A stretch of 64,000 nt of DNA from Zanthoxylum bungeanum (GCA_019454045.1 SKCR01001833.1:1-64000), one strand, 5' to 3'. Positions 24,853 through 35,610 are shown, counted from the first letter of the stretch. The notes: generated from the sequence alone by a model not told the origin. Numbers and translations: made by a program.

Positions 24853-25345
24853 CAGCTCAGGGTCAGGTTACGTCCCACCGAGTCGGCTTCTTTGGACTGG
24901 GGATGTAACATTCCCCTAGAGCCAAGTCTTTCTCAGCTCGAGGTCGGGTTACGTCCCACCGAGTCGGCTTCTTTGGACTAGGGATGTAACATTCCCCCAA
25001 AGCCAAGTCTTTCTTTTAGCTCGGGGTCGGGTTACGTCCCACCGAGTCGGCTTCTTTGGACTGGGGATGTAATATTCCCCCAGAGCCAAGTCTTTCTCAG
25101 CTCGGGGTCGGGTTACGTCCCACCGAGTCGACTTCTTTGGACTGGGGATGTAACATTCCCCCGAGCCAAGTCTTTCTTCAGCTCGGGGTCGGGATACGTC
25201 CCACCGAGAGACTTATCATCGACTTGGGATCGGAGCATCTCCCCCATGGTCGGCTCTCTATTGGTCTAGGGAGGTGACATTCCCCCAGAGCCAAATGTTC
25301 TTCTCAGCTCGGGGTCGGGTTACATCCCACCGAGTCGATCGTCAT
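24853..25345 (+). repeat. 82-bp tandem repeats, type c (Tat element 1)
   Basis: Five to six units about 82 bp apart (starts near 24854, 24936, 25019, 25100, 25181, 25294) with gctcggggtcgggttacg, ccaccgagtcgg and acattcccccagagcca. The last unit is longer. The same family is in Tat element 2 at 35975-36555 and begins in Tat element 3 at 63717. Confidence 0.88.
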
Positions 25346-25558
25346 CAGCATAAGGGCAGAGCATTTTTTCCACAGGTAGATATCGGGATCCTCGTTAACT
25401 GAGCTCATGAAGGTGGCAGGAATGACCAGATTTACAGCCAAGGTATTTTTCTCTGCAGTTCCTGAAGTGACCACCGACAGATTCATTGACACACCATCTT
25501 TTTTATAGTTCCCGGTATCAACTCACAAACTCGTTGTTACCGAGAACTAGGGGATAGA
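25346..25558 (+). other. Tat element 1 tail and polypurine tract
   Basis: Non-coding segment ending in gaactaggggataga (25544-25558) directly before the 3' LTR. Tat element 2 has the near-identical aactaggggacaga before its own 3' LTR. The antisense gene present in Tat element 2 is not seen here. Confidence 0.7.
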
Positions 25559-26246
25559 TGTTGATGGTGTTTTTTAGGCACTATGATATTTAAGCAGCAC
25601 GGCAGGGGTAAAAGGGTAAATTCCCTCCTTGGTCAAAATCATTAAAAAAGACTATTATGACCGACCACATGAAGACCGACCTCGTGAAAACGAGCATAGG
25701 GCAAGACATGTTCGGGAAGATAAGGCATTCTATCCATACACGATAAGATAATAAGTTATCCTACTTTCATGGGGTAAACTAGTAAGTCAATGTCCTAATA
25801 TGATAAAGGAAGTAAATGTAGTTTTTGACTAGGAATCCTTATGGGAAAAGGAAATTGTTTCAACTAGGAAATTCTTGTACAAATAGGAATATGATTTCTT
25901 CACCATTATAAATAGGAGGGTAGAGTGAGTGTAGAGAAAAGAGAGAAGAAGGGAACGAACATCAGAATCAATATCAGAATCATTACCATCAGACTTGTAA
26001 AAAATCAAGAAGTAGAGCTGAGAAGCATATCTCAGTAATAAAAGTATCATCCTTTTTGTGCCCGTGGACGTAGGTCGGACCAAGATCCGCCGAACCACGT
26101 TAAATCTCCTTGTCGATTGGCGTATTATCTGTCTTTTGCTAAGTTTGCTTTTGGTCCCCCATAACCAAAAAAATTCACTATTGAGGGAGGATTGTCTCGG
26201 GAGTAATATTCTCATATTGTCCTGAGACCAAAATCAGCCGTCAACA
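25559..26246 (+). repeat. Tat element 1 3' LTR
   Basis: Nearly identical to the 5' LTR at 7490-8179; begins TGTTGATGG, ends GTCAACA and is followed by the duplicated ATATC. Confidence 0.92.
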
Positions 26247-26501
26247 ATATCAAATTGATGCGATAAAAGATATCTTCAATATTAGTGTAGTCTCTAAACA
26301 TGAGATATATTTGGGACTACCTTCTATTGTTTGGAAAAGAAAGAAATTTTTTTTTAATGAAATTAAATAGAGGGTTATCAATAAAATTTCCAACTGGGAG
26401 AGCAAGCTATTCTCGAGTATAGGAAAAGAAGTGTTGATCAAAGTTGTGTCCCAAGTTTTTCCAGCTTACGCAATTAGTATTTTCAAGATACATCCAGGGC
26501 T
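26247..26501 (+). pseudogene. LINE reverse transcriptase remnant, right part
   Basis: After the ATATC duplication the frame carries SKHEIYLGLPSIV, ISNWESKLFS, GKEVLIKVV and PAYAISIFK. These are the conserved stretch after the catalytic motif of plant L1-type RTs, normally KYLGLP, W--KLLS-AGKE-L-K and IP-Y-MS-F. One internal stop lies near 26370. It ends at the LTR of the Sirevirus-like element at 26502. Confidence 0.85.
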
Positions 26502-27929
26502 TGTTAGCGACATATTCTCAAGATGGATTTTGATGACACAATACAAGAAGACTTCAACGTGTATTAACGAACATTACAAAAAGATGTCAAAACACATTGG
26601 TAGTGAAGAGATTTTTAAATGTAAAGACTTAAACGACAATCGAATAATTTCTTATATGGTCTTACCTATTGCTCTCTTTGTAAGTGAGTTGATAATTTAA
26701 GTCTCAAAGCTCATAGAACATTCACATTCACTTAGATGCATTAGGGCCATTGTAAAATATTTTTAAATCTTGAAATATTATATTTTGCCACTGAGATCGG
26801 CATGTCGGTCCCCTCACACCGGAATATCGGTGCCCTCATCTATTCCGAGCAGTTTTGCATCGCCTCTAGAACTGAGCTACTCCATATCGGTCAGTGTGGA
26901 GTTTGCACAGTTACTGGAATCGGTCTAAAGCATATCGGCATTCATATCGGTCTATCTTCGTATTTTAAATACTCTTAAAAATCAGCATGATCCATACCGA
27001 TCTCCATAATGGTTAGTAATCCAATCTTATTTTTGTTTATCGGTGTCAAATGGTAATATTTTATAGTCGTTGTAATGAAAAACTGACATACCGGCTGGCT
27101 TGAGCGCAAACATAAGAGACTACTTTATTTTTCTCTATAAATTGAATCTCTATTTCATTTTTTGTCTTGTTCTTGAACCTTCATACAATTTTTTTTAAGG
27201 CAAAAAAGAGATTAGGCAAAACCTTCATCATCATACACTCTCATAATCAAGCTCACACACAACACCTTCATATCATTTGTAGTGAGCTTAGAATACTTGA
27301 GTTTGTAACTCACAACTTGAATCTTCATTATCTGTGTGAGTGCCCAAGTTGCACTTTAAACTTCCATATATTTAAACGCTTGTGGTTGGGAAGTCCCTTG
27401 TTGACTTGGTATACTCAAAATGGGCAATTTGTGTAAAAGGTTTGTAAGTGAGCCTTAGTGAAAACTCATTGTAAATGTTTAAGAGTGAACCATTGGAAAA
27501 CTCTTGTGTAAAGGTTTGGAGTGAACCTAGAAGAGAAAAATCTCGGTTGCGAGTGAACCACAAAAAACTCAGTGTAAGTTATGGATTCAACTTAGTGGAA
27601 ATCTTCAAGCATGGCTTGGGGAGTGGATGTAGGCAAAGAGTTGGCCGAACTACTGTAAATCATGGTGTCAATTTCTCTATCCCTAAACTCTTTATTTATT
27701 ACAAGTTTTATTTTATATATGCATATTGTTTAGAAACTTGCACTTGGGGTTTAATTATTGAAATCATTAAGTTGAGAAAACTGCTTGATAAGCTTAATTG
27801 GTAAAGCTACTAACTTAGTAGCGTAAGATCGACATGAATTTTTATTTCCGCAATAATAGACCATTACCCAATTCACCCCCTTCTTGGGTATAGAGAGTTT
27901 GTTTGTTGTTTGCTTGTACAGAAATTTCA
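26502..27929 (+). repeat. Sirevirus-like 5' LTR
   Basis: Begins TGTTAGCGACAT. It contains a cluster of diverged (t/c)atcggt and accgg words (26800-27040) and a TATA-like tataaat at 27135-27141. The PBS-like word ttattatcagagtgagg follows at 27931, with three differences from the usual ttggtatcagagcgagg. The exact 3' end is uncertain by a few bases. Confidence 0.7.
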
Positions 27930-28075
27930 ATTATTATCAGAGTGAGGTATTCTCAAAAGACCTAATTGTCTGGGAATTGATCATGGCATCTACTAGCTAC
28001 TAAAAAAATCTTTCTGAGGAATTTTTGACCACTATACCTCCCTTCTAAATCAGATTTGATTATAACTATTGGAAA

Positions 28076-28510
28076 ATGAGGATGTTGAACTACCTTCTAG
28101 CTATCGATGTACAATCCTTCAGAGTGATCACAAATGGTATAAAAATACCGATAAAGAAAGATAGCAATGGTGTGGAGTTTCCGAAACCATATTTTGAATG
28201 GACTGATAAGGATTTCATGGAAACCTCTCGAAATGTTACGCCACTCAACCATCTTCTTTGTGCATTTGTTCGGATTCAAATCAACAAGCTTCTGGAGATT
28301 GGAAATGCACATAAATTGTGGAAGTATTTAGAAATGGTCAATGAGTGCACAAGCCAAGTTAACAAGTCAAATATCAACCAGTTCATGTGCGAGTTTAATA
28401 GCTTCAAAAAGGAAGTAGGTGAATATATTAAGCATATAATTTCTAGTTTTACAATGATTGTGAATCAATTTAGTACTTTGGGAAAAACATTGACTCTAGC
28501 GATTAAGTGA
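28076..28510 (+). pseudogene. gag: Copia gag (UBN2-type), Sirevirus-like
   Basis: A 144-residue frame begins within the domain; the usual upstream W-K is near 28066 in the same region. It contains CAFVRIQINKLLEIGNAHKLW and NECTSQVNKSNINQF, which match the gag of SIRE-type copia elements (family words A-E-IW--L, EGTSQVK-SKI). Further gag pieces run to about 28960 with stops. Near 28868-28912 a degenerate zinc knuckle (NECEKLGH) remains. The frame is open but truncated on both sides. Confidence 0.75.
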
Positions 28511-30505
28511 ATAAATACTTAGATCACTCCCTAAAGAGTATAGGATTTGCACATCCTCCATCAATGAATCAAATAATATCAACAATTTGAAATTGGATGA
28601 TTTAGTTGAAAAATTATTGGAATATGAGATGGAGCTCAAAATGGATTTAAAATAAGAATAAAAAGAAAATAGCCATTCAGTCATTTGTGAGAAAAAGGGA
28701 TGATGTTAGCTCAAGTGATGAAGAAGAAGATAGTGATGATGAGTTGGCACATTTGACCAAGAAGTTTAAAAAGTTCCTCAAAACATAAAAGTTTAAAGGG
28801 AAATATCGGATAGATGAAAAGAGAGAAGAAAATTGGCCACGGAAGCATAAGAAAGATAAGGTCACATACAATGAGTGTGAAAAGCTGGGTCATGTGGTTG
28901 TCGATTTCCCGATGAGGAGATTCAAAGGAAAATTCAAAAAGAAAGCGATGAAGGCAACTTAGAGCAATAGTGACACTAGCTCATCTAATGAGGAGAGTGA
29001 TGAGGGAACAAGAAATCTCACTTTCATGGCTATTGATGATCTACTATAGGAAAATGATGAGGAAAATGTACATGATTCCCTTGAATATGATTAATTGCTT
29101 GATACATTTAATGAGTTGTATGATTTACTTATGAATAAGCATAAATTTATCGAAAATGAGCATTCATACTATTACATGATCATGCATCAATTATTGAGAA
29201 AAATGAAATGCATGAAAAAGAAATCACATGCTTAAAAAATGAAAAGCTAAAACTTGAAAAGAACATATCTAGCATGCCATCTAACTCAAATACATGTGAT
29301 TGTAAATCTATTATGAATGAAAATATTATTTTGAACAAAAATATTGTGGATTTGCATAACATTGTAAAAAAATTTACTCCAGGAGAGAAATATTTTATAT
29401 GTTGATTGGATCCGAAAGATGTGATTTTAAAAGAGAAATATTATGATATAGGCCTTACATCAAACAAAATTTTTTAAAGAATTATTTTATAAAAGGATAA
29501 AATTCTCATGCGCATGTTACTTTTGATGAAAATATCACATGTCATGTATGCAATAAGAAATGACATAAAATATTTGATTGCATGTACAAAAATATAAAAG
29601 TGAATGCATGGTTCCCCTAGGAACCAAGACTAACCTCATTGACCCAGAAAGTTTGGGTACCAAAATATACTTAAATGATTTTGTAATGTGAGCTTTGGGA
29701 ATGCTTAATCAATAAGAAATAAAATTTAATCCCAAGGTCTTAACAAAGATGAGGAATAGCTCAACATAAAGAATATCAAAACTCTGCCTAAAAATGAATG
29801 GATTTGATAATTGGTGGATTTGTCAGCAAGTGACAACGGTAATAAGTAAAATATGTGTTTACGAAAACATTGGTATCGATTCCTGCAACTTATATATGTA
29901 TGCTTATTGATATGAATTGGACTTAATTGTGAAGAATACTAGTGATTAGGCAACTTGAATTTAATTTGATGTCATCATATGTTTAATCATATCATTATTC
30001 TCATTTAGTATCAAATGGTATCATATAGGACTTATTGATTTATATGATATGTGTGATCCTTTTAGATTTTTAATTTTGATATGTCTTGTCATTGATCTCT
30101 ATTGGTTGAAAATGAAATGCATGGATATTGGCTTAATTTGAATGATTTTGATGATCTATGTGTGGATATTAGATTTTATGGAAAAAGAGGAAAAAAATAC
30201 TAAGTGTGCATGTATATGAACTTTCATATAGTTTAATTTTTTATTGGTATCTCATAGAGCTTAATTTTTACTTCTCCAACCTTTTTTATAATGTCAAAAA
30301 TGGAGAAATCTTATAATGAGATTGAAACTTGTGTTTCCCTCACCCTTATTTCAAGGGGGAACAAATTTGTACTAATATATTTGTCTAAGTTTTATAAAAC
30401 TATATTGAAGACAATCACACATTGAGGAGGAGCTACTATTGAGGGGGAGCAAAATCGTCAACAATTTGGACTCTCAAAGTTCACAAGTTTAATGGTTGCC
30501 GTTAT
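28511..30505 (+). other. Decayed gag end and non-coding 3' part of the Sirevirus-like element
   Basis: Contains scattered gag pieces to about 29110, a Lys/Glu-rich segment near 29208-29405, a second zinc-knuckle-like stretch near 29548-29590 and the phrase TQKVWVPK near 29640. The last is typical of the linker before protease in Sireviruses. From about 29680 to 30500 I see no coding content. Confidence 0.55.
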
Positions 30506-31108
30506 AAAAAATGGGGAAATTGTTAGCAACATATTCTCAAGATGGATTTTGATGATGCAACACTAGAAGACTTCAACGCGCATTAGCGGACAATATAAAA
30601 AGATGTCAAAGCACATTGGTGGTGAAGAGCAAATGAATGTGAAGACTCAAACGAAAAACGAATAATTTCTTGTGTGGTCTTAGCTTAGGGCTCTCTTTGT
30701 AAATGAATTGATAATTTAAGTCTCTAAGCTCATAGGTCATTAACATTCACTTAAATGTATTAGGGTTATTGCAAAATATTTTTAAATCTTCAAATCTTGT
30801 ATTTTGGCACTAAGACGGGCATACCATTCCCATCACACATGCATACCGATGATCGTACTCTATTCTGAGCAGTTTTGCATCGCCTATGGAACCGGCCTAC
30901 TCCATACCGGTCAATGTGGAGTTTGCACAGTTACCAAAATCAGTCTAAAGTATATCGATATTATACCGGTCTACCTTTGTATTTTACATGCTCTCGAAAA
31001 TCGACATGATCCATACCGATCAGTAATTCGATCTTGTTTGCGCTTACCGGTGTTAAACGATCATATTTTATATTCGTTGTAATGGCAGACCAGCATACCG
31101 AACTTTAA
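30506..31108 (+). repeat. Polypurine tract and truncated 3' LTR of the Sirevirus-like element
   Basis: aaaaaatggggaaat (30506-30520) precedes TGTTAGCAACAT. The sequence follows the 5' LTR with many differences up to about 31108, then diverges. Only about 590 of 1430 LTR bases remain, and the greater divergence implies an old insertion. Confidence 0.7.
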
Positions 31109-31190
31109 GGCAATGAAAGCAGTCCCTTAGTAAAATTTAGAATATTCTAAATTTTGAATAAGTTAATCCTTAATGAATCTAGTTTTGGTA
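31109..31190. other. Short flank between the Sirevirus-like LTR and Tat element 2
   Basis: 82 bp of unassigned DNA ending in TGGTA (31186-31190), the left copy of the Tat element 2 target duplication. The other copy is at 50515-50519. Confidence 0.6.
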
Positions 31191-31191
31191 T

Positions 31192-31935
31192 TGTTGGTGG
31201 TATTTTCAGGTCCTATGATATTTAAGCAATACGGCAGGGGTAAAAAGGGGAAACTCCCTGCTTGGTCAAGATCATTAATACCGACCCGACCACGTGAGTG
31301 AGGGGCCGAGCATTTATGATCTGTAACCCGACCATATAAGATCGGATGACCGGGCATTATCAGATCGATAGCAGCATTCTCAGTTCAAAAGACCATTGTG
31401 ACCGACCTCATGAAGACCGAGAACATGGCGAGATATGCTCCAGAAGATAAGACATCCTATTTTTACGGATAAGAAGATAAGTTATCCTACTTTCATGGGG
31501 AAAGGTTGATAAATCAGTGTCTTAATAGGATATGGGAGGTGAATGAGTCAGTGTCCTAATAGGATATGGGAAGTGAATGTAGTTTCGACTAGGAATTCTT
31601 ATGGGAAAAGGAATCTGATTTCTTCACTATTATAAATAGAAGGGGAAAGTATAAGTAATGGGGATCAAGATCATTATCATCAGACTTGTAAACACAAGAC
31701 ATACCAGAGAAAGCATATTTCGGTAATAAAACATCGTCCGTTCTGTGCCCGTGGATGTAGGTTGGATCTGATCCGCCGAACCACGTTAAATCTCTTTGTT
31801 GATTGGTGTATTTATCTATCTTTTACCAAATTTGCTTTTGGTTTCCCATAAACAAAACAAATTCATAGTTGTAGGAGGATTGTCTCGGGAGTAAAAAACC
31901 CTTATTGCCCCTGAGACCAAAATCAGTCGTCAACA
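31192..31935 (+). repeat. Tat element 2 5' LTR
   Basis: Begins TGTTGGTGG and ends GTCAACA, with a TATA-like tataaatag at 31631-31639. It is related to the Tat 1 LTR but has an additional block with gaccgggcattatcag (near 31350) that Tat 1 lacks and Tat 3 has. The PBS TGGCGCCGTCTGTGGGGA is at 31938-31955. Confidence 0.9.
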
Positions 31936-31959
31936 GTTGGCGCCGTCTGTGGGGATTCA

Positions 31960-33192
31960 ATGAAAAGCAGCTCGCGTGGTAAGACGATGGCAGAAGGTGG
32001 AAATCGCCAGTCGTTGGGGAGTTCAACAGCAGAATGGATGGAGAAAATAGAGGAAAATATGAGGAAAGATATGGAGGAAAATCAAAACCTGTTGAAGTCC
32101 ATGATGAACAGACTGGAGAGGATAGAAGAAACGAATAATGAGAAGCTTGAAGCCGGAGCCAGTCGGAGGAGAGGCGAAATAGAGGAAGGAAAAAGGGTCG
32201 CAGATGTGAGTAATGACGATGAACCGAAAAGGAATGGTCCCTACGGGATGAGGTCCGTAGTGGTAGAAAAAGATTTACAAACGGAGGATAGGTGGGAAGA
32301 AGAAGAGGGGAGACAGTCGCCAGATTCTTCCTACGATGGCTCCCGCGACACCAGAAGGGGAGATATGAAGGATGGTGAAACTGGACGGGAAATCTCAAGC
32401 CATGAGGAACGCCGCACCTGGGGCGACAGACGCAAAGAAGGCCGCAGGAGACGGCACGGTAGCACAGATGGCAGTATAAAATCTTGGTTAAGAAAAGAAA
32501 TCGCCAAGTGGGGAGTAAACCTCAAAACTGATACAGAAGATGCTCGGGACGGCGATGTTGAATCTCCCTTCACAGAAGAAATAAGGTCGGTAAAATTCCC
32601 AAGATGTTTCAACATGTCATCCATGACGCCCTACAAAGGCCATTCAGATCCAAAGTCCCATATTGAAAGTTTCGTCCTATTGATGGAGGTCCAAGGGGTA
32701 GTAGGGGATGCCATTTGCAAAGTATTCCCCCTAACCTTGGGCGGGTCTGCCATTATGTGGTTCATAAGTCTTGCCCCGGGAAGCATCAGTAGCTTCGCTC
32801 AACTCAGAATGTCATTTGTTCGACATTTCAAGGGGGCCTGCGTCCCAAAAAGGACAATTGGGGAATTAAGGCTCATGAAGCAGGGGGATGACGAGCCCCT
32901 GAAGGCTTTCATTGAACGATACCATAACATGGTGCTCGAGGTCGGGGGATATGAGTCGCTCGAGGCCTTGGAAAGTTTAAAGGGGGCTTTAAAGGTCGGA
33001 AAGCTATGGACTCACCTGAGGATCCAAGGTACACCGGATTATGCCACCACTCTGGAAACAGCCCGGAAGTTTGTTTTGTTGGAAGATGAGGAGAGAATTA
33101 CCCGGAGGGGGACAACTATAAGAGAGAGGACGATGAGGGCAGAAGCCCCTCGCAGGCCAGAAAGTGAGTTCAAAAAACCACCCCCGAGGTGA
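31960..33192 (+). CDS. gag: Gag polyprotein, Tat element 2
   Basis: A 410-residue frame starts 4 bp after the primer binding site; an internal ATG ten codons on (MAEGG) is an equally good start and is shared with Tat 3. Residues 1-200 are highly charged with an acidic/basic N-terminal segment. Residues about 225-350 are the retrotransposon gag (capsid-like) domain with CKVFPLTLGGSAIMWF, FVRHFKGACVP and GELRLMKQGDDEPL. The frame ends in TGA directly followed by ATG in the same frame, after which zinc knuckle and protease continue. This stop may be a mutation or a recoding site. The protein would package element RNA. Confidence 0.88.
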   Translation: MKSSSRGKTMAEGGNRQSLGSSTAEWMEKIEENMRKDMEENQNLLKSMMNRLERIEETNNEKLEAGASRRRGEIEEGKRVADVSNDDEPKRNGPYGMRSVVVEKDLQTEDRWEEEEGRQSPDSSYDGSRDTRRGDMKDGETGREISSHEERRTWGDRRKEGRRRRHGSTDGSIKSWLRKEIAKWGVNLKTDTEDARDGDVESPFTEEIRSVKFPRCFNMSSMTPYKGHSDPKSHIESFVLLMEVQGVVGDAICKVFPLTLGGSAIMWFISLAPGSISSFAQLRMSFVRHFKGACVPKRTIGELRLMKQGDDEPLKAFIERYHNMVLEVGGYESLEALESLKGALKVGKLWTHLRIQGTPDYATTLETARKFVLLEDEERITRRGTTIRERTMRAEAPRRPESEFKKPPPR

Positions 33193-34248
33193 ATGGAATT
33201 CAAGCCGGTACCTCGGGATGACCAGAAAAAAAGAATCTCGACCCAGGTGAACCATGTGGCCGGGGAAGAGGCATACATTCCTCTGAATAAGCCACTGGGG
33301 CAAATCATCATGGAAATCCAGGGAAAAGGTCTCTTGATAGAACCCGATCTCAGGAGATTCATGCCAGACAGGAGGAATAATAAATCCTATTGCGTGCAAC
33401 ATAATCTTCGGGGGCATACAATGGACGGATGCCAAGACCTACGGGAGCAAATGGAAGACCTGGTGCGGAATGGGTATTTGAACAATTACATTAACCATGA
33501 AATTATGGAGGCCAGGCATAGAGCACATGGCCGACAGGTGAATTTTATCGCAGGGGGAAAAACACTGGCCGGGGACTCGAACCGGTCAAGGAAAAATTAT
33601 AGCCGGACTCAGGGGTTCGAAGTGTTAAGAAAAGAACGGGCCTCAGAAATACAAGGTGGTCGGTCAGTGCCAATAATGTTCACGGATGAGGATGCTCGAG
33701 GGGTGAGTTTCCCCCACGATGATGCATTAATAATCAAGGCGACAATCGGTGGTTCTGAGGTAGACAGAATCCTAGTGGATCCCGGGAGTGCGGTGGATAT
33801 AATCTCCAAGGAGGCTTTGGACGGCCTTGGTGTGGGGTATGCGACTCTAACCGACGATGGGACTCCCCTATACGGCTTCGGGGGCTCAACGGTCGTCTCA
33901 TTGGGAAGGATACAATTGGCAATGAAGATTGGGACCCGTCCCCGGACTCAGGCGATTATGATAAATTTCACGGTGGTGGATTGGATGAGCAGTTACCAAG
34001 TCATTGTTGGCCGGCCCTTCATGATGAAGACAAAGGCTGTAATGTCTTGTCATTACTTGAAGCTAAGGTTTCCTACCCGGGACAGGATTGGAATCATATG
34101 CGGGAGTCAAAAGGTAGCTCGGAGTTGTTTTGCCACCCTATCAAGGGGAACCCTCTGCATTGAAGGAGATACCCGGAAAAGGCAAGGGAACAAAGACGGG
34201 GAAAAGATAAGCAAGGATCCAGGTTCTCGGCCAAAGAAACCTTGGTAA
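33193..34248 (+). CDS. Gag zinc knuckle and aspartic protease, truncated pol, Tat element 2
   Basis: A 351-residue frame continuous with gag except for the TGA at 33190. A zinc-knuckle variant lies at residues 67-80 with ligands C67, H70, H75, C80 (the second cysteine of CCHC replaced by histidine, as in many plant gag proteins of this group). A retroviral-type aspartic protease is at about 185-290, with active-site aspartate D196 in LVDPGSAVDII and the later motif SSYQVIVGRPF near residues 266-276. After about residue 310 the sequence is low in family features and ends at TAA (34246). RT, RNase H and integrase should follow and do not. Confidence 0.85.
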   Translation: MEFKPVPRDDQKKRISTQVNHVAGEEAYIPLNKPLGQIIMEIQGKGLLIEPDLRRFMPDRRNNKSYCVQHNLRGHTMDGCQDLREQMEDLVRNGYLNNYINHEIMEARHRAHGRQVNFIAGGKTLAGDSNRSRKNYSRTQGFEVLRKERASEIQGGRSVPIMFTDEDARGVSFPHDDALIIKATIGGSEVDRILVDPGSAVDIISKEALDGLGVGYATLTDDGTPLYGFGGSTVVSLGRIQLAMKIGTRPRTQAIMINFTVVDWMSSYQVIVGRPFMMKTKAVMSCHYLKLRFPTRDRIGIICGSQKVARSCFATLSRGTLCIEGDTRKRQGNKDGEKISKDPGSRPKKPW

Positions 34249-34253
34249 GGTCG

Positions 34254-34337
34254 GGTGTCCATATTTTGGAACAGTTGGACGGTACACGGTTGAGGAAACC
34301 TTGGAACGTCGAGATGTTGAGAAAGTACTTCCAGTAG
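34254..34337 (+). pseudogene. C-terminal tail of the pol polyprotein
   Basis: Just after the protease frame stops, another frame reads HILEQLDG, then KPWNVEMLRKYF and a stop at 34335. Ty3/gypsy pol proteins of the Tat group end in a similar way, with a DG word then WN---L--YY. The piece therefore looks like the far end of integrase, joined to the protease by a deletion that removed RT, RNase H and the integrase core. Short, so identification is moderate. Confidence 0.6.
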
Positions 34338-34806
34338 ATTCTCCTTCATTTCTTTTTTCTAAACAACCCGACAAGGGTTAGGAGATCAAATAAACCCTCT
34401 CCCAAAATATCCGACAGAGATTTGTAGGAAGGGCAGTAGGTCCCCGAATATGAATAAAATTTTCTTTTTTCAGTCAAAAAAATCTTCACTCGCTTTTTCA
34501 AATTAAACTTGAGAGTCATATTCAGTATTTCGGGGACATACTCGACGCGAAGGGATGATCCGGGATCAGAAAAAGCACCAAACCCGACTACATCAAGGGA
34601 TGAAGCGTATGAGGGAGCACGCGAAGCCTTTCGTAGTAGAGTCAAACCCCCGAAGCTGGAGCAGAACTACCATATGACTTGCATTCATAAGGGATATTTC
34701 TAAATGGTAATCACGGGGAGAAAGTGCCCCCGTAAGATGGCCGGTCTGGCCAGCTGGGGAAATACGGCCGCAGGGAGTGTGTCCCCACACGTTTTGTGTG
34801 ACCAAC
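34338..34806 (+). other. Non-coding spacer after pol, Tat element 2
   Basis: No recognisable gene. It links the pol tail to the 134-bp repeats. A partial, diverged repeat-like phrase with ccggtctggccagctgggg precedes the first full unit. Confidence 0.5.
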
Positions 34807-35610
34807 GGATCCGTGAGAAGCATAGCACGATGAGGGATTATACCTTCGTGGCGTTTGTTTGCTCCAGTGTTACCGAGCATAAGGAGGAGCATTCCCTTAA
34901 TGCTTCGGACACTCTTTGATCCCTACCTATTTGGTCATTTGGATCCGTGAGATGCATAACACGAGGAAGGATGATACCCTTGTGGCGTTTGCTTGCTCCA
35001 GTGTTACCGAGCATAAGGATGAGCATTCCCTTAATGCTTCAGACACTCTTCAATCCCTACCTATTTGGGCATTTGGATCCGTGAGATAAATAGCACGAGG
35101 AGGGATGATACCCTCGTGGCGTTTGCTTGCTCCAGTGTTACCGAGTATAAGGAGGAGCATTCCCTTAATGCTTCGGACACTCTTTGATCCCTACCTATTT
35201 GGTCATTTGGATCCGTGAGATGCATAGCACGAGGAGGGATGATACCCTCGTGGCGTTTGCTTGCTCCAGTGTTACCGAGCATAAGGAGGATCATTCCCTT
35301 AATGCTTCAGACACTATTTGATCCCTACATATTTCTTCGAACATTCGGATCCGTGAGAAGCATAGCATGAGGAGGGATCATGCCCTCATAGCAATTGCTT
35401 ACTCCAGTGTTACCGAACATAAGGAGGAACAGGCCCTTAATGTTTCGGACACTCTTTGATCCCTATTTTGATCGTTCGGATCCTTGAGAAGTATAGCACG
35501 GGGAGGGATTGTGCCCTCATAGCGTATGCTTGCTCCAGTGTTGTAAGGAGGAGCCCTCAAACAATACACATGCTCCATGGCGACCTGAAGTATAGAGGAT
35601 GTGCCCTTAC
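34807..35610 (+). repeat. 134-bp tandem repeats, Tat element 2
   Basis: Six units starting at ggatcc words at 34807, 34941, 35075, 35209, 35347 and 35478, thus spaced 134, 134, 134, 138 and 131 bp. Each holds gtgagaagcatagcacga-type, gtttgcttgctccagtgtta and cttaatgcttcggacactc words. The middle units are most alike and the last two diverge, as expected for unequal exchange. Minus-strand open frames here are repeat artefacts. Confidence 0.9.

Larger units (their letters stand above)
7490..26246 (+). mobile_element. Tat element 1, Ty3/gypsy (Tat-like), non-autonomous and interrupted
   Basis: LTRs at 7490-8179 and 25559-26246 (690 and 688 bp, nearly identical) are flanked by the duplication ATATC. 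The PBS is TGGCGCCGTCTGTGGGGA. The only coding remnant is gag, cut at 9533 by the three-LTR array. To the right of the array the element resumes with its 3' tandem repeats; protease, RT, RNase H and integrase are absent. Gag type, PBS and tandem-repeat tail match Tat element 2. Assignment to the Tat clade rests on the gag style and is an inference. Confidence 0.85.
26502..31108 (+). mobile_element. Sirevirus-like Ty1/copia element, gag only, 3' LTR truncated
   Basis: A 5' LTR (26502-27929), a degenerate tRNA-iMet PBS, a gag frame, zinc-knuckle remnants, a non-coding 3' region with gagggggagcaaa, a polypurine tract and a partial 3' LTR (30521-31108) are in order. Protease, integrase, RT and RNase H are missing. 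The long gag and the gggggagcaaa word before the 3' LTR recall Sirevirus/SIRE-type elements; that label is an inference. No target duplication can be tested because the right end is lost. Confidence 0.72.

Noticed and set aside
24055..24981. A 308-residue open frame across the 44-bp repeats, with two further long frames in the other registers
   Set aside because: The unit is 44 bp, not a multiple of three, so each unit is read in a different register. All three frames are open because the unit lacks stops. There is no domain and no start context.
31823..32398. A 191-residue minus-strand frame over the Tat 2 LTR end and gag start
   Set aside because: It crosses the LTR end and PBS and is the complement of the gag frame; no family features.
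34593..35294. Several minus-strand frames with a repeated GNTGA-KRH-GII phrase
   Set aside because: They are translations of the 134-bp tandem repeat, which also is not a multiple of three. Each frame stays within one or two units.
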